A DNA stretch of 64,000 nt from Flavobacterium sp. ACAM 123 (GTDB lineage: Bacteria > Bacteroidota > Bacteroidia > Flavobacteriales > Flavobacteriaceae): NCBI RefSeq assembly GCF_000264055.1, contig NZ_AJXL01000001.1, forward strand, positions 26,295-90,294, in the 5' to 3' direction. The notes beneath the pieces were generated by a model. That model saw nothing but the letters and a program-made list of their open reading frames with translations. It was not told the origin of the DNA and did not search any database. Positions within the stretch are counted from its first letter, which is position 1. Each line of letters starts with the position of its first letter. Shown here in pieces: positions 16,964-26,094 of the stretch. The translations under genes and the position numbers were made by a program.

Positions 16964-18916
16964 ATGAACAACAAAATCGTTCGTATTAGTGCGTTGTGCG
17001 TGCTAATGAGTGCTTGTGCTTTTGCGCAACAAAAAGAAACAACTTCTACTCCTAATGAGTTAAATGAAGTTGTAATTTCAGATTCTAAATTTGCTTTGGC
17101 AAAAGAAAAATCAGGAAAGGTAATTGTGAAAATTACGGCTGAGGAATTGTCTAAGAAATCCGGTCAATCTCTTGCCACTATTTTAAGTACTGTTGCAGGT
17201 GTTGAAATTAACGGAAACCAAAGTAGTGCTGGAAAAAATTTGGGCTACTATATTAGAGGAGGTCGCAACCGCCAAACCCTCATTCTAATTGATGGGATCC
17301 CTGTAACAGATGCTTCTGGTATTAATTTAGAGTATGATCTTCGTCTGATTCCTGCAGAACAGGTGGAAAGTATTGAGATCATGAAAGGAGCGGCAAGTAC
17401 CTTGTACGGTTCAGGTGCTGCAGCCGGAGTTATTAATATCACTCTAAAAAAAGCAGGAAAGAAAGCAATTGCGGGAAATGCCTATATGAACGTTGGGACG
17501 CAAACCACAGCAGATAGAACTAACTATCGTCCCGAAGACTACAACCAAGGGCTTTCTGTAAATGGAAATTTGGATAAATTTAATTATTATGCGTCTTTAA
17601 ACAGTACAGAGACAACAGGGATTTCTGAAGCGGCTGTTGCTAAACCAGCGGCTTATGAAGTTGATCGTTTTTCCCGATTAAACTCCTTGATCAAACTGGG
17701 TTTTACGCCAACAAAAAAGCTGTCATTGGACTTTTTTGCAAATTACGATAGAATGAAAAATGATTTTGACGGAACATTTGATAATTTCAATAACCCTGAC
17801 ACCCCATTAAATGTTTCGACTTCAGAACAGTTTCGTCTTGGGTTCTCTCCAAAGTACAAGTACGAAAAAGGCGAGTTTGTATTGAATTCAAGTTTTAATA
17901 CAATCCTAAGGGACTATAATACTTTTAATAGTTATTCTAATTCGGTAGACATTAGCGATTATAAATCGAGAAGCGTTAATGTGGATGCATTCAACAAATA
18001 TTCTTTTAGTAATCAATTTTTTGTAGTAGCAGGAGGGCAGTTTCAGTTCCATGAAATGGATTCGAATACACCATATGATGCAATTGCTTCGGAGTCTGCA
18101 AAATTTAATTCTATTGATCCTTATTTGACTGCAGTCTATAATTCTGATTTTGGTTTAAATCTTAATGTTGGTGGGCGTTTAAATATGCACAGTGTCTACA
18201 ATAGTAATTTTGTATTTAATGTGAATCCATCGTATTCTTTTTCTGAAATTCCATTGAAACTATTGGCATCTTACAGCACGGCGTATATTACGCCAAGTCT
18301 CTACCAATTGTATTCTCCTTATGGAAATTTGGAATTAACTCCTGAGGAAAGTGCTACTGTTGAGGCAGGATTTGAGGTTTCATTATTAGATAAAAAATTG
18401 ACTTTTAATACTATTACTTTTTACAGAGAAGAGCAAAATCCATTTGGATTCTACACTAATCCAGATACTTATGCTTCAAATTATATCAATATAGTGGGAA
18501 GAAATAATGCGAAAGGAGTTGAAACTATGGTTGCTTATTCTTTTTCGAATGCGTTGAAGGTTAATGCAAATTATACATTTACTCAAGTGGAAGAACCTTT
18601 AAGTAGATTAATTCCTAAACACAAAGGAAATGTTTCCTTAGACTATCAGGCAACCGCACGTTCTTTTTTTAATATTAATTATCAGTTCGTTGATAAAAGG
18701 AAAGATGCTTTCTTTGATGGCGGAACGTTTGCTACCACAGCTGTTCTTTTAGACTCTTATCAGTTGGTCAATGCAATGGCTAAATATGATTTGATTAAAA
18801 ACAGATTGAATGTATTCGCGTCCGTAAACAATATCTTAAATGAAGAATTTGTTGAAACGGTTGGATATAGTACAAGAGGAAGAAATTTTAAAATAGGAGT
18901 AAACGTTTTGTTTTAG
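16964..18916 (+). CDS. btuB: TonB-dependent vitamin B12 receptor
   Basis: A 650-residue outer-membrane TonB-dependent receptor. It has a signal peptide ending CAFAQQ, a TonB-box-like NEVVISDSKF, a plug domain (residues about 55-160, with RGGRNRQTLILIDGIPVTD and SIEIMKGAASTLYGSGAAAGVINI), and a beta barrel ending in VLF with terminal Phe. It lies directly downstream of the cobalamin riboswitch, which makes the B12 assignment strong. It is divergent from btuFCD and has its own terminator at 18936-18967. Confidence 0.93.
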   Translation: MNNKIVRISALCVLMSACAFAQQKETTSTPNELNEVVISDSKFALAKEKSGKVIVKITAEELSKKSGQSLATILSTVAGVEINGNQSSAGKNLGYYIRGGRNRQTLILIDGIPVTDASGINLEYDLRLIPAEQVESIEIMKGAASTLYGSGAAAGVINITLKKAGKKAIAGNAYMNVGTQTTADRTNYRPEDYNQGLSVNGNLDKFNYYASLNSTETTGISEAAVAKPAAYEVDRFSRLNSLIKLGFTPTKKLSLDFFANYDRMKNDFDGTFDNFNNPDTPLNVSTSEQFRLGFSPKYKYEKGEFVLNSSFNTILRDYNTFNSYSNSVDISDYKSRSVNVDAFNKYSFSNQFFVVAGGQFQFHEMDSNTPYDAIASESAKFNSIDPYLTAVYNSDFGLNLNVGGRLNMHSVYNSNFVFNVNPSYSFSEIPLKLLASYSTAYITPSLYQLYSPYGNLELTPEESATVEAGFEVSLLDKKLTFNTITFYREEQNPFGFYTNPDTYASNYINIVGRNNAKGVETMVAYSFSNALKVNANYTFTQVEEPLSRLIPKHKGNVSLDYQATARSFFNINYQFVDKRKDAFFDGGTFATTAVLLDSYQLVNAMAKYDLIKNRLNVFASVNNILNEEFVETVGYSTRGRNFKIGVNVLF

Positions 18917-18935
18917 TCGGTTTTTCTTGAGAATT

Positions 18936-18967
18936 AAAAAAGGCTTTCAGTGATGAAAGCCTTTTTT
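18936..18967 (+). terminator. intrinsic terminator of btuB
   Basis: AAAAAGGCTTTCA, a four-base loop and TGAAAGCCTTTTTT form a near-perfect hairpin ending in a T run, 19 bases after the btuB stop. Confidence 0.85.
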
Positions 18968-18990
18968 AGTTTTATCTTCTTTCCAGTTAA

Positions 18991-19036
18991 TGATACAAAA
19001 GGAATTTATATTTTATTCCAATGTATCGTGGTATTC
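18991..19036. repeat. dispersed palindromic repeat, copy a
   Basis: Diverged copy of the intergenic repeat best seen at 44588: it keeps the GAATTTATATTTTATTCCAA core and a GGTATTC arm. Confidence 0.5.
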
Positions 19037-19080
19037 TACAACTTGTATATTCAATCGATTAAAAAATATGCAGATGTAGT

Positions 19081-19123
19081 ACTACGCTAATTTATGCTTT
19101 GGTCCAAAACGTTCTGTTATCAT
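19081..19123. repeat. dispersed palindromic repeat, copy b
   Basis: Keeps AATTTATGCTTTGGTCCAAA and a TTATCATG end resembling copy d. It lies 45 bases after copy a in the same intergenic region. Confidence 0.55.
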
Positions 19124-19212
19124 GCAGTTGGATTACAGAAAAGATATAAGCGGTATGAAGCGAAAGTGGTGTCAAACATCCTAGACACTATCTTTTATTT
19201 ACAATTGGTGTA

Positions 19213-20658
19213 TTAGTCCAACGCTTTTAAAATACCTTCTGGCGCTTTTTCTAGATACATTTGGTTTTGCAACCCATTCAAAGATTTTGTATCTTTAAAA
19301 TAGTTGAATTCTTTTTCAGGACTTTGCTTGAGCATTTTGCCTGTTCCTGTAATTTTTCCTATCGCAGTACTTAACAAAGGTTCGGTTTTGTTTCCAAGGA
19401 CATCTAAATTCCCCAAATTTTCTTTAAGTAGATAAGTAGGTGTTAGTCCGTCGAAGTAATCCCCGAAACCGTCTGCATTTACTATTTTTAAGACGATTGG
19501 CTGCATGGCATAGCGGTGATTGGGATTTCTATTTTCTGTTCCAAAAGTAGGGGAGTCGTATAGCGTGACAGAACCTACGTTTTTACCAGTAGTGACATCT
19601 CCTATTTGTACAACATCCATATAAGATTTCAATCCGTTTATAACTAGCTCACTTGCTGAAGCGGAACTTTTTGTTGTAAGGATGTAAATTTTGTTCAGAT
19701 TCAAACTGTTTATGGCTGTGCTTCCTATCTTATCTGTAAACAGGTTTTTTAACGCGTCAGGATTATTGGATTCAAAATAGCTATTGATTTTTGGATTCCA
19801 TTGCTGCTTTGCAAAAACTTTTCCAGTGTATTGCCCGGTAATCATGCTGGCTAGACGGGTAGCAGTAAGCACAGATCCACCAGAATTATATCTTAAGTCA
19901 AGAACTAAGTCGGTCACGCCTTGTGATTTTAAACTTGCGAATGCCTCGTTTAACTTATCGTCATAATCGGCATAAAAACCATTATACATCAAGTAACCAA
20001 TTTTATGTGTTCCATTAGTGATGACTTTATTGATCAAAATTGGATTTTCGGCTAATACTGTTTTGGTCAATGCAACCGATTTTCCATTTGAGGTAATGGC
20101 TCCGGCATTATAATCAGCTAAATTCAGCGTGTAAGATTCTAAGGCTAGCAAAGATTGGTAATTACTTACCGTAAGTTGCGTTCCATTTATCCCATTAAAA
20201 ATTGTTCCACGTCGAATGTCTTTTGTTGCTGCATCTGAACCCGGAATAATATAGCGCACATAGCCAAATATTTCGGTGGTACTTCCAGCTTTGTAAACTA
20301 ATCCAAATTCAGCACCATCATTTTTAGTGGTTCCTTGCAATGCTCCTTCAAGTTCTAAATAATCATCTACGATCCAGCTGAATCGATCGATAGACTTATC
20401 GACTCTTAAGGCATTAAATAATTCTTCAGGAACAGGATACCCTCTTAGGAAAGTGTTTAACTCATTTTGTGTTGCAAAGCGATCATCAGATAAGTTTGGT
20501 ACATCCGCTTGCCATAAATAATATTGGTTTAGTCCTTTCCAAATAAAATCCTGAACTTCCAGATTTATCGGTGCCGCAGTGTCATCCATGTCTTGACAGC
20601 TTTGGAAAGAAAAAACAACTAAAAAGAGTAGTAATGCAAATTTAAAAGTAAGTTTCAT
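19213..20658 (-). CDS. S41-family C-terminal processing peptidase, lipoprotein
   Basis: A 481-residue secreted protease with a lipoprotein signal (VVFSFQSCQ, Cys 21). A PDZ-like region spans about residues 110-200 (EFGLVYKAG, ATKDIRRGTIFNGINGTQL). The tail-specific protease core follows: LVLDLRYNSGG (251-261), the nucleophile motif SSASASE (331-337) and the Lys in TTGKNVGSV (K359). It would cleave periplasmic or surface proteins. It is divergent from the sigma factor gene at 20786; no functional link is shown. Confidence 0.88.
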   Translation of the reverse strand: MKLTFKFALLLFLVVFSFQSCQDMDDTAAPINLEVQDFIWKGLNQYYLWQADVPNLSDDRFATQNELNTFLRGYPVPEELFNALRVDKSIDRFSWIVDDYLELEGALQGTTKNDGAEFGLVYKAGSTTEIFGYVRYIIPGSDAATKDIRRGTIFNGINGTQLTVSNYQSLLALESYTLNLADYNAGAITSNGKSVALTKTVLAENPILINKVITNGTHKIGYLMYNGFYADYDDKLNEAFASLKSQGVTDLVLDLRYNSGGSVLTATRLASMITGQYTGKVFAKQQWNPKINSYFESNNPDALKNLFTDKIGSTAINSLNLNKIYILTTKSSASASELVINGLKSYMDVVQIGDVTTGKNVGSVTLYDSPTFGTENRNPNHRYAMQPIVLKIVNADGFGDYFDGLTPTYLLKENLGNLDVLGNKTEPLLSTAIGKITGTGKMLKQSPEKEFNYFKDTKSLNGLQNQMYLEKAPEGILKALD

Positions 20659-20785
20659 ATCGTTGGTATTATTTCCTTAATCTACGTAAAAATACTATCT
20701 TTAGTTTTAATTTTGCAATTTTTTGTAACAAAAATAAAACTGCTTCGTCTTGAAAGTATAAGGGAATCTAATAATGTATTGATTT

Positions 20786-21295
20786 ATGAATGAAATAGAG
20801 TTTCTACGGATTACGGCTCCATTCAAAGACAAAGTCTTTCGATTAGCAAAACGATTGCTAATAAGTACAGAGAAAGCTGAGGATGCTACTCAAGAGATTT
20901 TAAGTAAATTATGGATTAAAAGCGAAAACTTATTTAAGTTCAACAGTGTAGAGGCGTTTGCCATGACGATGACAAAAAATTATTGTTTGGATCAGTTAAA
21001 GTCAAAAAGAGCTCAAAACGTAAAGATCAATCATGATAATTATACTGACAAAGCACCAAGGTTAGATAAAGTAGTGGAAGATGGTGACAGTTTGAATTGG
21101 GTTGAAAAAATTATTAATCAATTGCCGGAACAGCAAAAAATGCTAATACAGATGCGGGATATTGAACAATATGAGTTTGAAGAAATTGCAAAAATATTGC
21201 AAATGAACGAAATTGCTATCCGAGTGGCGCTTTCAAGAGCAAGAAAAACAATAAGGGAAAATATGACTAAAATCCACAGTTATGGAATTGAATAA
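20786..21295 (+). CDS. ECF RNA polymerase sigma factor
   Basis: A 169-residue sigma-70 family factor with region 2 at residues 15-85 (RLAKRLLISTEKAEDATQEILSKLW, YCLDQLKSKRA) and region 4 at about 110-165 (LPEQQKMLIQMRDIEQYEFEEIAKILQMNEIAIRVALSRARKTIRE). It heads a four-gene plus-strand operon and overlaps the next gene by 14 bases, the arrangement usual for an ECF sigma and its membrane partner. Confidence 0.9.
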   Translation: MNEIEFLRITAPFKDKVFRLAKRLLISTEKAEDATQEILSKLWIKSENLFKFNSVEAFAMTMTKNYCLDQLKSKRAQNVKINHDNYTDKAPRLDKVVEDGDSLNWVEKIINQLPEQQKMLIQMRDIEQYEFEEIAKILQMNEIAIRVALSRARKTIRENMTKIHSYGIE

Positions 21296-21737
21296 AATAG
21301 AAAGAGTAGTCGAAAAATACTTTGACGGCGGGACTAGTAGTGAAGAGGAGAAAGAGTTACGAAAATATTTCGCTTCATCTGATGTTGCGCCTCATTTAAA
21401 ACAATATAAGCCAATTTTCGGATATTTTTCAAATGCAGCTGGGCACGAGTTAACGCAAGAAATTCAGGTTTTTCCTAAATTTCAGCATAAAAAACAAACT
21501 AAACTTTGGTTGTCGATTGCTGCTTCAATAGTTGTTTTAGTTATTGCTGGAACCTATGTTTATTTTGAAAGGGAAGTTTCAAGCCAAGATCTTGGAACTT
21601 GCGACAATCCAGAGGCAGCGATGAAAGAAACACAAAAAGTATTAACAATGTTGTCCAGTCATGTGAATGTTGGCATAGAAAGTGTTAAAGATTTAGAACA
21701 ATATGAGAATTCAAAAGATTTAATTTTTAAACAATAA
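21282..21737 (+). CDS. single-pass membrane protein, candidate anti-sigma factor
   Basis: A 151-residue protein with a cytoplasmic N-terminal part (MELNKIERVVEKYFDGGTSS), one membrane helix at about residues 75-95 (WLSIAASIVVLVIAGTYVYF) and an outer segment of about 55 residues. It overlaps the sigma gene by 14 bases. Topology and position suggest an anti-sigma or sigma-associated protein. I see no recognisable zinc anti-sigma (HxxxCxxC) motif, so the role is inferred. Confidence 0.72.
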   Translation: MELNKIERVVEKYFDGGTSSEEEKELRKYFASSDVAPHLKQYKPIFGYFSNAAGHELTQEIQVFPKFQHKKQTKLWLSIAASIVVLVIAGTYVYFEREVSSQDLGTCDNPEAAMKETQKVLTMLSSHVNVGIESVKDLEQYENSKDLIFKQ

Positions 21738-21751
21738 TAAATAGAATAGAA

Positions 21752-22282
21752 ATGAGAAAAGTTATAATTACATTAGTACTTGCATTAATAACAAGCCCAT
21801 TTTTTGCGCAAGCCGCTTTCGATAAATTTGACGGGCAAGATGATGTCACTTCGATTATCGTAAATAAAAAAATGTTTGAATTGATGAGTAAGGTTAAAGT
21901 GGACGCTTCTGATAGGGAAACGCAGCAATATATGAATTTGATAAAAAAGCTGGACAATCTAAAAGTTTTTACTACCAGTAGTGTTAAAGCGACTACTGAT
22001 ATGAAGTCAGCTGCTGAGAAGTATGTAAGAACGGCAGGTTTAGAAGAATTGATGCGAGTCAATGACAGCGGTAAAAACATCAAAATATTGGTAAAATCCG
22101 GAGCGACAGACTCTCAAATTAAAGAATTATTAATGTTTATTGAAGGTGGAAGTAAGGCAAACGAAACCGTTTTGATGTCGCTGACAGGTAATTTTGATTT
22201 GAATGAAATTTCTATTCTTACCGATAAAATGAGAATTCCAGGAGGAGACGATTTAAAGAAAGCAACTAAAGGAAAGAAATAA
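21752..22282 (+). CDS. DUF4252 domain-containing exported protein
   Basis: A 176-residue protein with a signal peptide ending FFAQAA, then a DUF4252 domain (LDNLKVFTTSSVKATTDMKSAAEKYV, ELMRVNDSGKNIKILVKSG). Function of the domain is unknown; it is a Bacteroidota family that commonly follows an ECF sigma gene. It is 14 bases after the membrane protein and one base before a second DUF4252 gene, so it is part of the sigma operon. Confidence 0.82.
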   Translation: MRKVIITLVLALITSPFFAQAAFDKFDGQDDVTSIIVNKKMFELMSKVKVDASDRETQQYMNLIKKLDNLKVFTTSSVKATTDMKSAAEKYVRTAGLEELMRVNDSGKNIKILVKSGATDSQIKELLMFIEGGSKANETVLMSLTGNFDLNEISILTDKMRIPGGDDLKKATKGKK

Positions 22283-22283
22283 T

Positions 22284-22820
22284 ATGAAAAAGTTTTATAG
22301 CATCACGATATTTATGTTTTTGTTAGTTGTAGGCTGTAGTTCAGAACCTACGCTACAAAAGTATTTTGTAGAAAACACGGAAAATAAAAATTTTATTGTT
22401 TTAGATGTTTCTCCAAGTGTCTTAAACGTAGACAGAGCGAAATTATCTGCAGAGCAAATTGAAGCTTTAGATTCATTTGACAAAATGAATGTTTTAGCAT
22501 TTAAGCTTAATGAAACTAATAAAGTGCAATTTGAAGCAGAACGGACCAAGGTTAATAAAATTCTAAAGAACAAAAAGTACCAAGAACTTATGAAGTATGG
22601 TTCTGGTTCGATAGGGGCTTCAATTAGCTATGTAGGGTCAGAAGAGCATATAGAGGAGTTTGTATTGTTTGCAAATAGTAAAGAGGCTGGATTTGCTGTA
22701 ATACGGGTTTTAGGTACCGATATGAATCCTAATTCTGTTGTCACATTGATGTCTGTTTTGAAAAGTTCTAATATTGATATGGCACAATTAAAACCTTTAG
22801 AGGAAATGTTTAAAAAATAA
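22284..22820 (+). CDS. DUF4252 domain-containing lipoprotein
   Basis: A 178-residue lipoprotein (signal FLLVVGCSS, Cys 18) with a second DUF4252 domain. It is paralogous in layout to the preceding gene but diverged in sequence, which suggests an exported pair with different localisation. It is last in the sigma factor operon and is followed by a strong terminator at 22841. Confidence 0.8.
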   Translation: MKKFYSITIFMFLLVVGCSSEPTLQKYFVENTENKNFIVLDVSPSVLNVDRAKLSAEQIEALDSFDKMNVLAFKLNETNKVQFEAERTKVNKILKNKKYQELMKYGSGSIGASISYVGSEEHIEEFVLFANSKEAGFAVIRVLGTDMNPNSVVTLMSVLKSSNIDMAQLKPLEEMFKK

Positions 22821-22840
22821 AACAAGATATTATTAATGAG

Positions 22841-22874
22841 AAGCGTCCCTGCAATTTGTTGGGACGCTTTTTTT
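22841..22874 (+). terminator. intrinsic terminator of the sigma/DUF4252 operon
   Basis: GCGTCCC (22843-22849) pairs with GGGACGC (22861-22867), followed by T7. It is 22 bases after the last stop codon. Confidence 0.9.
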
Positions 22875-23195
22875 ATAGATTTTACTATAGGAAAGGTAGC
22901 AAAAGTGAGGGTATAGAAACTATTTTTTACGATTGATAAGTAGTATTTAAAGCGTATCTGCTACTTGCTTACTGTGAAAGCTATAGTTTTTTATGTACCA
23001 CGGGATGTTTAGTTTTTTTAATTCTAAGTTGAAAGTCCATTTGTAACAGAATTCTGTTAAATTGTTAATTCTGGGGAATAATTGAAAAATCACTAAAAGT
23101 TGGTATTGTAAAAAAGTTCCTATCCTTGTTTCTTTGTATTAGAATAAGAAGGGTCATTTTTGGGCTGTTTCTACAATTTAAATTAATGTTATATC
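22875..23195. other. intergenic region, one short palindrome
   Basis: No gene is seen. A perfect 16-bp palindrome, TAACAGAATTCTGTTA, lies at 23044-23059, about 140 bases before the small membrane gene. It might be an operator, but there is no other support. Confidence 0.4.
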
Positions 23196-23484
23196 ATGGA
23201 TCGGAAACACAATTTAGCTAATATAGGTCTGTCAAGAACGAAGCATAAGAATGACACACTCTTTTTGTATTTAGGTGTTTTTTTTATTGTTGCTGTGGGA
23301 TGCTGCATCGCATTTTTGTTATTTAGTTTTTTTTAATAAAGCAAGGAGGATAGGTATTCAAAGAGTGTCTGGAAAAAAGGCAGAAATAAAAGAGCTAAAG
23401 CAAGATTTGCTGTTTATAACGTTGTTTTTATTCGTGACCATATTTGCAATGGATATCGTTTTTCCCAATAAGGCGCCGCTTTAA
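23196..23484 (+). pseudogene. small two-TM membrane protein split by a T8 run
   Basis: The frame from ATG at 23196 encodes MDRKHNLANIGLSRTKHKND and a membrane helix, then stops at 23336. The next frame carries KARRIGIQRVSGKKAEIKELK, a second membrane helix and ends at VFPNKAPL. Removing one T from the T8 run at 23327-23334 fuses them into a coherent 95-residue protein with two membrane helices. The family is not recognised. It is either a frameshifted gene or a homopolymer error. The C-terminal coding end overlaps a dispersed repeat. Confidence 0.5.
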
Positions 23485-23540
23485 AAAAAACAAACGCTAT
23501 TAAACTAAATTGAAGCAAGCTTGATTATTTTAGTAGTGTC
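23461..23540. repeat. repeat shared with 33226-33400
   Basis: TTTCCCAATAAGGCGCCGCTTT followed by ACAAACGCTATTAAACTAAATT and AAGCAAGCTT is similar to two adjacent copies near 33230-33390. The copies flank the metal-efflux region. Confidence 0.5.
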
Positions 23541-24655
23541 TACGGGTGGAATATTACTCTCATATTAGCATATTTCAGACAATATTAAAATATACTGTAA
23601 AGCATTTATTTCTGATTATCAAACAACATTTAAATAACACTATATACGATTGGGGTCGACTAACGGTTGGCTAAATTTTTATAGGCAGATGCTTATATTG
23701 TTCTTCGATAAAAAAAAGCCAATTTATAACCTCTTAAATAAAATCGTAGTTTAGAGTTATAAAAATCAAAATACGATGAGTAAAAATAATTATTTTTCTA
23801 ATACATCTGTTTTATGACAGCTTATTACTTTGATAAGCGACTTTTGCAAACGCGGCTTTTTGCTTTGAAGTAAAATGATAGAGTGAAGTGAGATTACCTT
23901 AAAGGTAAGAGTGATCTCATCTATTTCATAAATGAAGTTCTTGGATAAATTTTATAGACCACATTATTAATATACTGAGTCAAAGAAGCTAAATGGAAAA
24001 GTGGACAAACATGTAGAAAGAAAAACTAAGTGAGATTTTGTAGATAGGATTTTTTATAAATATAATACTATTGTAGTAGTTCAGTTTTTAAAAAACATTA
24101 GGAAAAATGAGACTACTTTTTCGTTCTACAAAGGGAATAAAAATAAATCGATGCTTGGTTCATTGCTGTGTGACTGATTCTCCTTAAACATAGAGACGTA
24201 GGCTTTTTGAGCATATCCGGACGGGTGAAAAGGATATGCGCCTTTACAACTACTTCAGCAACCTGACTACCCGTGATCTTCGTTTCACCAAGCATCGATA
24301 CAATTTTTATTAGATTAGATTAAATCGTCTAAAACAAAAATACTGAAGTTGAAATTTTTTCAGCATTTTTACTTTTATAATTATGACATTTGATTTATAC
24401 TGATTAGATGTGTATCTCAATAGCAAAGTTACAATACTTTTATTAAAAGTAAGTTACATAGTTATTCAGTTTTATTATATCATTTACAGGTTTATACACT
24501 GACCATAATAAATAAGCTAGGAAGCTATTATCAAGATTATTTTTTCCTAATTTTCCTAATTTTGAAAAAGTAGTGTTCTAAAATTTAAGTCAATTTCTGT
24601 AATTGCAATGTTTATATTTTATTGCTATCCTGATCTAACCTTCTAATAATCGGGC
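23541..24655. other. about 1.1 kb without intact genes
   Basis: The stretch is very AT-rich and has stop codons in all frames. Apart from the inverted-repeat element at 24147-24299, I recognise nothing. It adjoins a mobile-element gene remnant and looks like decayed accessory DNA. Confidence 0.5.
24147..24299. mobile_element. 153-bp element bounded by perfect 13-bp inverted repeats
   Basis: ATCGATGCTTGGT (24147-24159) and ACCAAGCATCGAT (24287-24299) are exact inverted repeats enclosing 127 bases that are more GC-rich than the surroundings. No clear target duplication flanks it. A 60-codon minus-strand frame (24113-24295) crosses it but resembles nothing I know. It may be a miniature transposon, an IS remnant or an RNA hairpin. 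Confidence 0.4.
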
Positions 24656-24919
24656 TTTAATATTAATCAATGTTTATTTGGTTTGCACCTGATAAATGAA
24701 AGCAACCAAAAGACTATTGCAGTTGTTGAAAGCGAGAAAACAGCCGTTTTAATAAGTGTTTTTAAACCTCAATATACTTGGGCTGCAACAGGAATGAAAG
24801 GCGGGTTTAAATACGAAAATTTGAAGCCTATTAAAGAGTTTAAAATTATTGCGTTTCCTGATAAAAGCGAGTTTAACGATTAGCACAATAAAGCACTATC
24901 TAAGGCAGTGAAGGTTGTT
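24656..24919 (+). pseudogene. fragment of a DUF6371/Toprim-like mobile-element protein
   Basis: The reading FNINQCLFGLHLINESNQ, then IAVVESEKTAVLISVF and FKIIAFPDKSEFND, matches the C-terminal Toprim-like domain of DUF6371 proteins carried by Bacteroidota integrative elements. The VESEKTA motif carries the metal-binding Glu. The N-terminal part is absent, there is no ATG, and a TAG at 24881-24883 sits where a Trp codon would let the frame continue HNKALSKAVK. It is a decayed remnant and marks past insertion of a mobile element next to the metal-efflux genes. Confidence 0.6.
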
Positions 24920-26093
24920 TTATTCTTCTACATTTTTCATTTTCATTAAAAGGGCATATGCGCCTTTGATAACTATAGATGCTTCTTTTAAATCAGCTGA
25001 AATTATCTCGGTGAAGTCATTATCTGTATTTCCAGTACTCACTTCTTTCATTTCATATTCCTTGTTTCCTTTGTCTACAAAAACATAATTTTTATTTTCA
25101 AAATTGACAATGGCTTCTGATGGTAATACATTAGATTGTTGGCTGTGCAGTTCTACTTCGGCATTCATATACATGCCCGGCAAAAGGGCTTTGTCATAAT
25201 TGGTAAAATGACAATGTATTATGGTAGTTCTATTTTCAGAAAAGTCCTGACCAATCAGAATAATTTTACACGGATATATTTTGCTTGGATTCGTGTTTGT
25301 ATAAGCAATAAGTGATTGACCAATAGCCAATTTATTAATGTCTTTTTCAAAAACGGTTAGTGCTAAATGGATATCTGTTGGATTTACAATTTCGAAAAGT
25401 ATATCACTTGGGCTAACATATTTGCCAATATTCACATTGACTTTAGATACATAACCGCTTATTGGCGAATAAATATTAATGCTTTTTGAAATGGTTTTGG
25501 CTGATACGCTATTTGGGTTGATACCTGCAAACTTTAGTTTCTCTGCATAGGACTGCACCATTACGGAAAGCGAATTGTATTCGGCTTTTGCTTGTTGGTA
25601 TACTTTGTCGCTACTGGCTTTACTTTGGTTGAGTTCTTTTTGTCTTTCAAATTCTGCTTTGGCATAGCCAATTTTGGCTTTCGCCAAAAGATAATCTTCC
25701 TGTAATTGAATGTATTGTTGGTCTTCCACTACACACAATACCTGACCCTTTTTCACATACATTCCTTCTAATAATTCAGTTTTTTTTAGGTTAGCCGCCC
25801 ATTGGAACACTTATAGAGACTAAATTTTGCGGTGGCACATCAATTTTTCCGTTTAACTTGAGAGTTGTCGAAATTTCTCTTTGCTCTATTTTTCCAGTTT
25901 GAACACCAGCGTTTTTTATTTGGGCATCAGTAAGTGTTGTCGTATTTTCGCTAGTTGGTTTGGCTTCAGCTTCGTTTTCTGTTTTTTTGTTTCCACAGGA
26001 AGAAAAAATTAAAACGGATATAATTGCTATAAATAGATGTTTACTCACCATTTTACTATTGTTTTTTTGGTGTTCGTTACTTTTTGATTTCAT
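24920..26093 (-). pseudogene. czcB: RND metal-efflux periplasmic adaptor (CzcB/CusB-like), frameshifted
   Basis: Two overlapping frames make one membrane fusion protein. Frame 1 (25791-26093) has a lipoprotein signal (IFSSCGNKK) and ends NLVSISVPMGG. Frame 2 (24920-25810) continues with LKKTELLEGMYVKKGQVLCV (lipoyl half-motif), a coiled-coil hairpin, YSPISGYVSKVNVNIGKYV and the beta-barrel domain. One extra A near 25793 (GGCTAACC instead of GGCTACC) causes the break. The total of about 390 residues fits CzcB. It would bridge the inner-membrane pump and the outer-membrane channel. Without it the pump at 26095 should be inactive, unless the shift is an error or is bypassed. Confidence 0.85.
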
Positions 26094-26094
26094 T

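Noticed and set aside
24113..24295. 60-codon minus-strand frame across the inverted-repeat element
   Set aside because: Similar to nothing known and defined mainly by the element; kept only as part of that element.
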